From NCBI GenBank assembly GCA_030683195.1, contig JAUXQA010000453.1:1-11347 (forward strand): a DNA stretch of 11,347 nucleotides, read 5' to 3'. This document shows, piece by piece, positions 1-5,840 of the stretch (its first letter is position 1; each line of letters starts with the position of its first letter). The translations under genes and the position numbers were made by a program. This stretch comes from Rhodoferax sp. (GTDB taxonomy: Bacteria > Pseudomonadota > Gammaproteobacteria > Burkholderiales > Burkholderiaceae_C). The notes under the pieces were generated by a model. The model worked only from the letters and a program-made list of their open reading frames with translations. It ran no database searches and was not told the origin of the DNA.

Positions 1-908
1 TCCACCTGAGACTCCAGGTTTTCACGCTCGGCTTCCAGCGCGCCCTGAGCGGCGTTGCGCTCTGAGTTGGCCAGGCGAAAAGCCAGGACAGCAGCAGCCA
101 TGCCGCCCAACAAGCCCTGCGGATGGGCGCCCAGCTTGGCAATGGCGGAAAAATCGCGCTCATCGACAGCAAACTCATCGCCATCGGCCAACTGCTGGAG
201 ACCCCGGGCCAAGAGCGAAAGACGGCCTGAGAGCAACAAGGACACCACCCACCAAGCCAGAATGCCCAGCACGGTCGCCACCGATCCGATCCACTGGGCG
301 CGTCGGGTGCTGCGGGCCAGCGCCTCTTCCGTGCTGGTGAGATGGGCCAATGAATCTGCCGCCAAATCGACGTCGATTTTTTGCGACAACTGGGCAAACG
401 CGTAATACTGCTCGTTGGCCTGGTTGATATAAGTAGCCGCCTGCGTGGGGTCAATCGCCACAATGTCGGTGGCCATGACCACGTAATTCCGGTAGGCCGA
501 GAACTGCCCGAGCGCCTTATTCAATGCGGGCTGCTGGGTCAAATCCAGGGCGACCAACTTCGCCAACGTGAGATCCGCTTGCGCCCCCAACTGGGTCAGA
601 CGGTTCACCACCTCGCTGTGAAACTGGTAGGCGCCCGCCTCGTCCAGTTGCCCGCTGCGCACCTGCTCCAAAGCGGCTGCGAGTTCGCGCTGAATGCCGA
701 GCATCTCGAAACTGACATGGGTGGTCTCGACCAGAGCCTGCATGTGCCTGACCTGCTCGGCATTGGCGATGCTCTGCATGTCCCGGAACTGCGCTGTTAT
801 AAAAAAGCTATAGGCCGCACCCACGGTCATGGCGAACGCCACCGGCAGAAAAAAATACAGCAAAAAGCGTGATCGACGGTGCGGGCTATAGGGTGTCAAA
901 GACATCAT
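1..908 (-). CDS. Membrane sensor protein, N-terminal part (4-helix sensor + HAMP), truncated by window edge
   Basis: I translated this reading frame by hand: it is open for 302 codons from ATG at 908 to the window edge. An in-frame TAG lies two codons upstream, so the start must be 908 or the adjacent ATG at 905. A basic N-terminus precedes TM1 (about residues 15-36). A largely helical periplasmic domain follows (about 38-205), then TM2 (about 206-227) and a HAMP-type linker (about 228-275), whose end reads LGGMAAAVLAFR. A coiled-coil-like stretch rich in E, A and N then begins. This is the architecture of a transmembrane sensor such as a histidine kinase, diguanylate cyclase or chemoreceptor. 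The output domain lies outside the window, so I do not choose among them. The gene starts 49 bp after the phosphatase stop and is probably co-transcribed with it. No strong Shine-Dalgarno sequence is visible. Confidence 0.8.
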   Translation of the reverse strand, partial: MMSLTPYSPHRRSRFLLYFFLPVAFAMTVGAAYSFFITAQFRDMQSIANAEQVRHMQALVETTHVSFEMLGIQRELAAALEQVRSGQLDEAGAYQFHSEVVNRLTQLGAQADLTLAKLVALDLTQQPALNKALGQFSAYRNYVVMATDIVAIDPTQAATYINQANEQYYAFAQLSQKIDVDLAADSLAHLTSTEEALARSTRRAQWIGSVATVLGILAWWVVSLLLSGRLSLLARGLQQLADGDEFAVDERDFSAIAKLGAHPQGLLGGMAAAVLAFRLANSERNAAQGALEAERENLESQV

Positions 909-957
909 GATCTACCAGATTCAGGCGCTTGGGCTTTCAGGTGCATCGGGCACGCCT

Positions 958-1638
958 TTATTTGAGAAGCGCGGGCCACAGGGTCGGGTGAATGCTGGCA
1001 AGGTACTCAAACCGTCCCTCGCCTAACGGCCGCAGAATCACCACAGTGGCCTCTGGTTTGACAAAGTAGCCCATCAGGTCCGCCATGTTGGGTGCGTGCG
1101 CTACCAGCACCCGGTTGGTGCCCGGGGCGACAGGGGTGGACACCAGGAGGCGAGTCATGGCCAAAACTGGCTTTTTATCTTCGGTGGTGAGGTTGCTGCT
1201 GTAAGTCAGACCCGCTTCAGGGCGAAGCTTGTCGCCCAGATAAGCGAACGCCAACTGGGCGGACTCACGGGCCCTGCACATGGGGCTGTGAATGACTTCA
1301 CCAATGGGTATCTTGGCCTCGCGCAGGTACTTGCCCACCTGGGTTGCCACCTTGCGACCCTCGTCACTCAGCGGGCGCTGGGTTGAACAATCATTGAGGT
1401 CAATCTTGGGCACGGCATCCGGGCGACTGTTGTCGGTGTTGCCATGGCGCATGTAGAGCACAAAGCCGCCTTTACGCACCTCGTCGAGCAGCTTTTTGGT
1501 AGCCAGTTTTTCCACGAAGGCGGGTACCGAGGCGGAAGCTGAGGCAGTTACCAGAGCAGGACTTTGAGCCCACGCCATGGCTGTGGCCAAAGTACACCCC
1601 AAGACAAACAGGCCCAGCTTGCGAACGATGAACAACAT
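958..1638 (-). CDS. Secreted histidine phosphatase family protein (phosphoglycerate-mutase-like)
   Basis: This 226-residue protein has a typical signal peptide: basic start, hydrophobic core about 8-22, and probable cleavage after AWA at residue 24, so it should act in the periplasm. The histidine phosphatase signature is present. R64-H65-G66 sits in LYMRHGNT, the second arginine motif is SPMCRARES at 118-126, and the second catalytic histidine is probably H181 in VLVAHAPN. In this superfamily the first His is transiently phosphorylated during phosphomonoester hydrolysis. The physiological substrate cannot be told from sequence. The ATG at 1638 is preceded by AAAGGA with 5-nt spacing, which supports this start. 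It stands alone upstream of a membrane sensor gene, separated from acpS by a probable terminator, so it appears to be the first gene of its own transcription unit. Confidence 0.85.
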   Translation of the reverse strand: MLFIVRKLGLFVLGCTLATAMAWAQSPALVTASASASVPAFVEKLATKKLLDEVRKGGFVLYMRHGNTDNSRPDAVPKIDLNDCSTQRPLSDEGRKVATQVGKYLREAKIPIGEVIHSPMCRARESAQLAFAYLGDKLRPEAGLTYSSNLTTEDKKPVLAMTRLLVSTPVAPGTNRVLVAHAPNMADLMGYFVKPEATVVILRPLGEGRFEYLASIHPTLWPALLK

Positions 1639-1643
1639 TATTT

Positions 1644-1649
1644 TCCTTT
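1644..1649 (-). promoter_or_regulatory. Ribosome binding site of the phosphatase gene
   Basis: AAAGGA on the minus strand lies 5 nt before the ATG at 1638. It is a good Shine-Dalgarno match and fixes the start. Confidence 0.6.
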
Positions 1650-1660
1650 GGTGTGGATTT

Positions 1661-1690
1661 TTTATAGTTTTTTGTAGTTTATTCTAGTTT
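1661..1690 (-). repeat. Three 10-bp-phased AAACTA direct repeats (operator-like)
   Basis: Read on the minus strand, three consecutive 10-mers each begin with AAACTA: AAACTAGAAT, AAACTACAAA and AAACTATAAA. The period is exactly 10 bp, close to one helical turn. They sit 23-52 bp upstream of the phosphatase start and overlap a possible -10 box. Helically phased direct repeats are typical of operators for some dimeric response regulators, but no specific regulator can be named. A chance AT-rich run is the alternative. Confidence 0.4.
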
Positions 1691-1710
1691 ACAACCCAAA
1701 ATTTGGGCAA
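1681..1710 (-). promoter_or_regulatory. Possible sigma-70 promoter for the phosphatase-sensor unit
   Basis: TTGCCC (1710-1705) and TAGAAT (1686-1681) on the minus strand are separated by 18 bp, a weak to moderate match to -35/-10 elements. The inverted repeat CCCAAA-A-TTTGGG (1695-1707) overlaps the -35 and spacer, and the AAACTA repeats overlap the -10. Together these suggest a regulated promoter. Placement is by eye only. Confidence 0.3.
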
Positions 1711-1803
1711 TGAGCCGGCGCAGGGCTGCTGTAGCCGAATGCGGTTGGGTGGAGAGTTACTGCATCGGTTCACTCAACGCTATATTTCTTAGATATAAAA
1801 CCC

Positions 1804-1837
1804 TTATAAAACGCCGGCTGAAAGCCTATTTTTATAA
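1804..1837 (-). terminator. Probable intrinsic terminator after acpS
   Basis: An inverted repeat has outer arms TTATAAAA (1804-1811) and TTTTATAA (1830-1837) and an inner GGCT-GAA-AGCC stem (1816-1826). On the minus strand the GC stem is followed after GGCG by TTTT. The upstream arm overlaps the acpS TAA at 1834-1832. The symmetric A and T tracts mean it could act in both directions. The GC part of the stem is short, so strength is uncertain. It most likely ends the lepA-to-acpS unit and insulates the phosphatase gene. Confidence 0.5.
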
Positions 1838-2224
1838 AGTCTCAACCACACAGAAGCTGGCGGCGTAGTCGGTCTCGTCGGTCACACTCACATGCGCCGT
1901 CAGCTTGCGAGCTTCAAACCACTCTTTCAGCACACCATGCAGCACGATGGTGGGTTGGCCGCTGGGCAGCTTGCCAATCTCGCACAGCCGCCAGGTCATG
2001 GGCATGGTCATGCCCAGGCCGATGGCTTTGCTGAAGGCTTCCTTGGCGCTGAAACGCGTGGCGAGATAACGATTGCCACGTTCGGGCCAGCGCTGGCTGC
2101 GTGCTTGCCAGGTCGCAAACTCGGACTCGCTGAGAATTTTGAGGGCAAACCGGTCACCGTGACGCTCCAGGCTGGCCCGGATGCGGCGCACATCGCAAAT
2201 ATCGGTGCCAACGCCGTAAATCAT
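1832..2224 (-). CDS. acpS: Holo-[acyl-carrier-protein] synthase AcpS
   Basis: AcpS transfers the 4'-phosphopantetheine arm of coenzyme A to a serine of apo-ACP, activating it for fatty acid synthesis in the cytoplasm. The protein is 130 residues, close to the family's usual 120-130. The N-terminal MIYGVGTDICDVRRI contains the Mg-binding aspartate (D8). RFSAKEAFSKAIG at 58-69 is the second signature, with the metal-binding glutamate at E62. I place the start at ATG 2224. The open frame extends 27 codons further upstream, but those residues have no family character and overlap pdxJ. The gene begins 10 bp after the pdxJ stop with only a weak Shine-Dalgarno sequence, so translation probably depends on coupling. 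It is the last gene of the cluster. Confidence 0.95.
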   Translation of the reverse strand: MIYGVGTDICDVRRIRASLERHGDRFALKILSESEFATWQARSQRWPERGNRYLATRFSAKEAFSKAIGLGMTMPMTWRLCEIGKLPSGQPTIVLHGVLKEWFEARKLTAHVSVTDETDYAASFCVVETL

Positions 2225-2234
2225 GGGTGGGGGC

Positions 2235-2987
2235 TTAGTCCTGCACGTGGCGAATACAGCGCAAGTAATCTTGCACGGTGGCGGTGTAGCCCAGCTCCAG
2301 CGCATCGGCGATCAAGGCATGGCCAATCGAGACCTCCAGGACCCCGGGCACTGCTGCCAAAAAGGCGGTGAGGTTATCCCGGCTCAAATCATGGCCGGCG
2401 TTCACCCCCAGGCCGGCATCGATCGCCGCTTGCGCTGCTTGTGCAAAACGCGCCAGCTCATCGGTCTCACCGGGCGTGCCCCAGGCGGCTGCATAGGGCT
2501 CGGTATACAGTTCCACCCGGTCCGCTCCCACGGCTTTGGCTGCGGCCATGGCAGGCGCGTCTGCGTCCATGAACAGGCTGACGCGCACACCCAAACTACG
2601 GGCCTCGTCAATCAGCGGGCGCAGGCGGTCGGCATCATGGGCCAGGTTCCAGCCGTGGTCGCTGGTGAACTGCCCCTCTGAATCGGGGACAAAGGTGCAC
2701 TGGTGCGGGCGAAATTACCGCACAAAACGCATCAAGTTCTGGAACGGGTTGCCCTCGATATTGAATTCACGCCCCGGCCAAGCCTTCATCAATTCAGCTA
2801 GTTCCTTCACATCACCGGCCCGGATATGGCGCTCATCCGGGCGCGGATGTACCGTGATACCGTTGGCGCCGGCTTGCAGGCACAGGGTGGCGGCCCGCGT
2901 AACGCTGGGAATACCCAGATGGCGCGTGTTGCGCACCAGCGCCACTTTGTTGAGGTTGACCGAGAGTGCGGTGGTGTGCTTGTTCAT
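2235..2987 (-). pseudogene. pdxJ: Pyridoxine 5'-phosphate synthase PdxJ, interrupted by an in-frame TAA
   Basis: PdxJ condenses 1-deoxy-D-xylulose 5-phosphate with 3-amino-2-oxopropyl phosphate to give pyridoxine 5'-phosphate, in the DXP-dependent PLP route. The frame would encode 250 residues, the normal length. Its ATG at 2987 overlaps the recO TGA as ATGA, indicating translational coupling. Codons 1-90 carry LSVNLNKVALVRN, ITVHPRPDERHI (H47) and NIEGNP (E78). Codon 91 is TAA (2717-2715). The same frame then continues as FRPHQCTFVPDSEGQFTSDH, GVRVSLFMDADA, VNAGHDLS and EVSIGHALIADALELGY to a natural TAA at 2237-2235. There is no insertion or deletion, only a sense codon turned to stop; GAA (Glu) is my guess for the ancestor. 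The 90-residue product would lose most of the barrel. No ATG lies close after the stop. It may be a real nonsense mutation or a sequencing error. Confidence 0.9.
2715..2717 (-). other. In-frame ochre stop (codon 91) within pdxJ
   Basis: The plus-strand triplet TTA reads TAA in the pdxJ frame. The codons before (TTT GTG CGG) and after (TTT CGC CCG CAC) both encode PdxJ-like sequence, so this is a point nonsense change. Because the next base is T, the context UAAU favours termination over readthrough. Confidence 0.9.
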
Positions 2988-3733
2988 AAGGATTGGAGGT
3001 CGATCATCATTTGGCGGGTTCGCAGGGTGGTCACGCCGCAATGGTAGTTCAGGAGCGTGCGCAACTGTGGCTTGAGTTCCGTCATCACCTCTGAGCAAGC
3101 CCGCAAGGTAGTGGTGAATGGCGCGCTGTCTTCCAATGACTGCTGCAGGCCGACCCACTGCTCGCCACTCAGGCTGGCCCGGTCACTGGGATGGGCCTGG
3201 CGCAAGCCGCCCTCGGGCACGAGGGCATAGCGCGTTTGCGGCTCCAGGTCTTGCAAGGTCATGGTTTGCACATCGAGCTGCGGCAATAGCCCGATCTCAC
3301 GCAACAGCAGCAACTCAAAGGCCCGCAAGGCCGACTGCAACACCTCACTGTGGCCGGAGGCAACCACTTCCACCACCCGTGCGTACACGTCAAACAACAC
3401 CGGATGCGGGTCATCGCGGGCCAACAGGGTTAGCAGGAGTTCATTGAGGTACATGCCCGACATCAGGGCGTCGCCCGTGGGCATGACGTGGCCCCCCTGC
3501 CACTCGGCACTCTTGAGCGTGCGGATTTCGGCATCGCCACCAAAGGCCAGGTGCAGGGGCTGCAATGGCAACAAAATCGGGCGAAAACTCGAACTCGGCC
3601 GCTTGGCGCCCTTGGCGACCAAAGCGATGCGCCCGAAGCGGCGTGTGAACACCTCCAGAATCAGGCTCGACTCGCTCCAGTCGTAGCGATGCAGCACATA
3701 CGCGGGTTGATCAGAAATGCGCTGGGTGGCCAC
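2984..3733 (-). CDS. recO: DNA repair protein RecO
   Basis: RecO works with RecR, and in many bacteria RecF, to load RecA onto SSB-coated single-stranded DNA in gap repair. The 249-residue protein matches the family length. An N-terminal OB-fold region (about 8-85) contains AYVLHRYDWSESSLILEVFT and RIALVAKGAKRPSSSFR, the basic stretch expected for DNA binding. The rest is a helical C-terminal domain with the family-typical MSGMYLNELLLTLLARDDPH and LRAFELLLLREIGLLP. The start is GTG at 3733, 15 bp after the era stop; no ATG is available between the two genes. The TGA at 2986-2984 overlaps the pdxJ ATG. The recO-pdxJ pair next to era and rnc is a conserved proteobacterial arrangement. Confidence 0.93.
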   Translation of the reverse strand: MATQRISDQPAYVLHRYDWSESSLILEVFTRRFGRIALVAKGAKRPSSSFRPILLPLQPLHLAFGGDAEIRTLKSAEWQGGHVMPTGDALMSGMYLNELLLTLLARDDPHPVLFDVYARVVEVVASGHSEVLQSALRAFELLLLREIGLLPQLDVQTMTLQDLEPQTRYALVPEGGLRQAHPSDRASLSGEQWVGLQQSLEDSAPFTTTLRACSEVMTELKPQLRTLLNYHCGVTTLRTRQMMIDLQSL

Positions 3734-3748
3734 CGGGGCAACCCCCGA

Positions 3749-4765
3749 TCACTGATAGCCAAACGACCGGACGCGGGCCTCGTCATCGGCCCAACCGGAG
3801 CGGACCTTGACCCACATCTCGATGAACACCTTGCAGTCCAGCGCTTTCTCCAGTTCCACGCGGGTCTCCATGCCGATGCGCTTGATGCGCTCGCCCTTGT
3901 CACCGATCACCATGGCTTTATGGGTGTCGCGCTCCACCACGATGGTGGCGGCAATGCGCAGCAGGCGCTTTTGCTTTCCACGACCGGCCTCTTCCTCGAA
4001 CTTGTCGATCACGACAGTGGAGGTATAGGGCAACTCATCGCCGGTCAGGCGAAAGAGCTTCTCGCGCACGGTCTCGGAGGCCAAGAACTTCTCACTGCGG
4101 TCAGTCAACTCGTCTTCGGCGTACCACCAGGCTTGCTCGGGCAGGTATTTTTCACAAATGCCCAGCATGCGCTCGATGTCCTTGGCGTTTTTGGCCGACA
4201 TCGGCACAAACTCGGCAAAGGCATGGCGCTGCTGCATTTCCTGCAACCACGGCGCAATGTCTGCACGGCGATTGACCTGATCGAGCTTGTTGGCCACCAG
4301 CAGCGTGGGGATGCCTTTGCCCAGAAGCTCCAGCACCTTGGCATCGGCCTGGTTAAACATGCCTGCTTCGACCACAAACAAAATCAAATCGACATCGCCC
4401 ACCGCGCCGAGCACGGTTTTGTTGAGGGAGCGGTTCAGCGCGTTGTTGTGGCGGGTCTGGAAACCCGGAGTGTCCACAAACACAAACTGGGTGGCGCCCT
4501 GGCTGTGGATGCCAGTGATACGGTGGCGCGTGGTTTGCGCCTTGCGCGAGGTGATGCTGATCTTTTGGCCCACCAAGGCGTTCATCAGGGTCGACTTGCC
4601 CACGTTGGGCTTGCCCACAATGGCAATCAAACCGCAGCGCTGGCCTTCTACCTGCCCGCTGGCAGGGGCGGCCACACGCATGCTTTTGAGCATGCTTTCA
4701 ATGTCATTTTGGCCTTCAGCCTGCGTATCTATTGCGTCGGGTGCTATTGATTTATTAGTAGTCAT
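3749..4765 (-). CDS. era: GTPase Era
   Basis: Era is an essential Ras-like GTPase with a KH domain that binds the 3' end of 16S rRNA and checks 30S subunit maturation. The G motifs are clear: GKPNVGKST (G1, 51-59), DTPG (G3, 98-101), NKLD (G4, 159-162) and SAK (G5, 190-192). ELPYTSTVVIDKFEEE opens the KH region, whose GxxG loop is IGDKGERI at about 287-294. At 338 residues it is longer than the E. coli protein of about 301. The extra roughly 40 residues are at the N-terminus, before GLIAIVGKP, and are polar and low in family character. ATG 4765 overlaps the rnc TGA as ATGA, which favours this start, but M25 or M29 are alternatives. The 5' end appears to contain a small dispersed repeat. Confidence 0.96.
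   Translation of the reverse strand: MTTNKSIAPDAIDTQAEGQNDIESMLKSMRVAAPASGQVEGQRCGLIAIVGKPNVGKSTLMNALVGQKISITSRKAQTTRHRITGIHSQGATQFVFVDTPGFQTRHNNALNRSLNKTVLGAVGDVDLILFVVEAGMFNQADAKVLELLGKGIPTLLVANKLDQVNRRADIAPWLQEMQQRHAFAEFVPMSAKNAKDIERMLGICEKYLPEQAWWYAEDELTDRSEKFLASETVREKLFRLTGDELPYTSTVVIDKFEEEAGRGKQKRLLRIAATIVVERDTHKAMVIGDKGERIKRIGMETRVELEKALDCKVFIEMWVKVRSGWADDEARVRSFGYQ
4678..4701. repeat. 12-bp tandem duplication within the era 5' region
   Basis: Plus-strand GCATGCTTTTGA is followed immediately by GCATGCTTTCAA, two 12-mers differing at two positions. They encode the repeated Ser-Met of the Era N-terminal extension (about residues 23-30). The in-frame period suggests local slippage in a tolerant, non-conserved part of the protein. 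Confidence 0.5.
4697..4756. repeat. Possible small dispersed intergenic-type repeat inside the era start
   Basis: On the minus strand this segment reads AATCAATAGC, then ACGCAATAG, then GGCTGAAGGCC, then AAAATGACATTGA, with TCAAT and ATTGA as terminal inverted arms. The arrangement of ATAGC, GCGC/ACGCA, GGCTxxAGGCC and an AT-rich end resembles short repeats I recall as common between genes in Comamonadaceae. It encodes about residues 4-23 of Era, which are absent from shorter family members. The core GGCTGAARGCC also occurs in the hairpin after acpS. The family assignment is from memory and needs a genome search. Confidence 0.35.
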
Positions 4766-5448
4766 TTTATTGCTTTTGCCTTGAGTGTTTGCAGCATCGC
4801 AGCAGCTGCAGCCTGTTCACCAGCACGGCGGGAGCCGCCCATGCCACGTTCAGAAAAATTAAGTTCGACGATCTCGCATTCGACATCAAAGGTCTGTTTG
4901 TGCGCTGCGCCTTGCGTGCCCACCACCCGGTACAGGGGCAGATTGAGCTTGCGGGCCTGCAGCCATTCCTGCAACTCGGTCTTGGGGTCTTTGCCGATAG
5001 CCTGCATCTCGGGGTTGATTTCCACCGCCTTGAAGAGCCGCTGAACCAGCGCCTGCGCAGCCGGGTAGCCCGCGTCGAGGTAAACCGCCCCAATCAAGGC
5101 CTCCAGCGCGTCAGCCAGGATGGACGGGCGCTTGTGTCCACCGGAACGGGCCTCCCCTTCGCCCAGACGAATCACCTCGGGCAAATTCAACTCCAGAGCC
5201 AACTGGTGCAGGGTTTCCTGCTTGACCAGGTTGGCTCGCACACGGGACAAATCCCCTTCAGGCAACGCACTGAGCCGCACATACAACAAGTCGGCCACCG
5301 ACAAATTCAGGACCGAGTCCCCTAAAAACTCCAGCCGCTCGTTGTGATCCGCAGAAAAACTGCGATGCGTCACTGCCTGCGTCAACAACGGAGCATTCGC
5401 AAACTCATGCTGCAAGCGACGTTGCAGCGCAATCAAACCATCATTCAA
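4762..5448 (-). CDS. rnc: Ribonuclease III
   Basis: RNase III cleaves double-stranded RNA, notably in rRNA precursor processing and mRNA turnover. The 228-residue length is normal. The catalytic signature NERLEFLGDS is at 36-45 (E40, D44) and the second acidic pair is in ILADALEALIGAVYLDAGY (D114, E117). A double-stranded-RNA-binding domain runs from about 154 to the end (DPKTELQEWLQ, GGSRRAGEQAAAAAML). The start codon is TTG at 5448: AAGGAT lies 6 nt upstream, and the nearby ATG at 5444 is out of frame and stops within three codons. The gene ends in an ATGA overlap with era, a classic coupled rnc-era pair, and follows DUF4845 by 25 bp. Confidence 0.96.
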   Translation of the reverse strand: MNDGLIALQRRLQHEFANAPLLTQAVTHRSFSADHNERLEFLGDSVLNLSVADLLYVRLSALPEGDLSRVRANLVKQETLHQLALELNLPEVIRLGEGEARSGGHKRPSILADALEALIGAVYLDAGYPAAQALVQRLFKAVEINPEMQAIGKDPKTELQEWLQARKLNLPLYRVVGTQGAAHKQTFDVECEIVELNFSERGMGGSRRAGEQAAAAAMLQTLKAKAIK

Positions 5449-5454
5449 TCCAAT

Positions 5455-5460
5455 ATCCTT
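5455..5460 (-). promoter_or_regulatory. Ribosome binding site that fixes the rnc TTG start
   Basis: AAGGAT on the minus strand stands 6 nt before TTG 5448. No in-frame ATG is nearby, so this site decides the start of rnc. Confidence 0.6.
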
Positions 5461-5473
5461 TTTGTCCGGCCCG

Positions 5474-5827
5474 CTATCTGGAGCGACCGGTGTATTTGAG
5501 CGTCAGGTAGGCCGGACCCGTCAGGTGAATTTCACGCTGGTAGGCAAAGCTGATGACCACTTTGTCGCCTTCCTTGGTGACATCAAGGTCTTTGCCGCTG
5601 ACGGAGCTGATGTTGTCAATCGCTGCGGCTTTGTCAAACGTGCTGCGCACCTCCGCCACGGTGGTGCCCACGCTGGCCTTGTTGATCGCCTTGGTCACGG
5701 CCTGGTATTCGATTACCGTGGGGACGATTTGCGCCCCAATCACCCCCGTGACGGCCAGCAAACCACCCACAATCAACAGCCCCAAAAAGGACAGACCGCG
5801 TTGCCTGGACTTGAACCGAACTGTCAT
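5474..5827 (-). CDS. DUF4845 family single-pass membrane protein
   Basis: This 117-residue protein matches the DUF4845 type that commonly sits between lepB and rnc in betaproteobacteria and related groups; its function is unknown. A short basic N-terminus (MTVRFKSRQRG) precedes one hydrophobic segment (about 13-36), then a roughly 80-residue soluble domain that should face the periplasm. The sequence QRGLSFLGLLIVGG resembles the cleavage and N-methylation region of type IV prepilins, although no Glu follows at position +5. The start is ATG 5827, preceded by AAGGGG at 6-nt spacing; a TTG 30 bp upstream is less likely. It lies 13 bp after lepB and is surely co-transcribed with it. Confidence 0.85.
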   Translation of the reverse strand: MTVRFKSRQRGLSFLGLLIVGGLLAVTGVIGAQIVPTVIEYQAVTKAINKASVGTTVAEVRSTFDKAAAIDNISSVSGKDLDVTKEGDKVVISFAYQREIHLTGPAYLTLKYTGRSR

Positions 5828-5840
5828 AGTGATCCCCTTG

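Noticed and set aside
796..816. AT-rich AAAAAAGCTATAGGCC-like motif within the sensor gene as another dispersed repeat
   Set aside because: It is short, encodes the end of a transmembrane helix, and shares too little with the era segment to call.
55..872. Two plus-strand open frames at the left edge
   Set aside because: The minus-strand frame here is open throughout and encodes a coherent two-TM HAMP sensor, so the plus-strand frames are shadows.
2235..2717. A frameshift as the cause of the broken pdxJ
   Set aside because: Hand translation shows the same frame before and after the TAA, so only a nonsense codon is present.
2715..3158. Longer start for pdxJ upstream of 2987
   Set aside because: The extra codons overlap recO in another frame and encode nothing PdxJ-like; ATG 2987 in the ATGA overlap is the natural start.
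3488..4750. Plus-strand open frame of 420 codons opposite era and recO
   Set aside because: Antisense to two well-supported genes; composition is typical of an antisense shadow with no recognisable domain.
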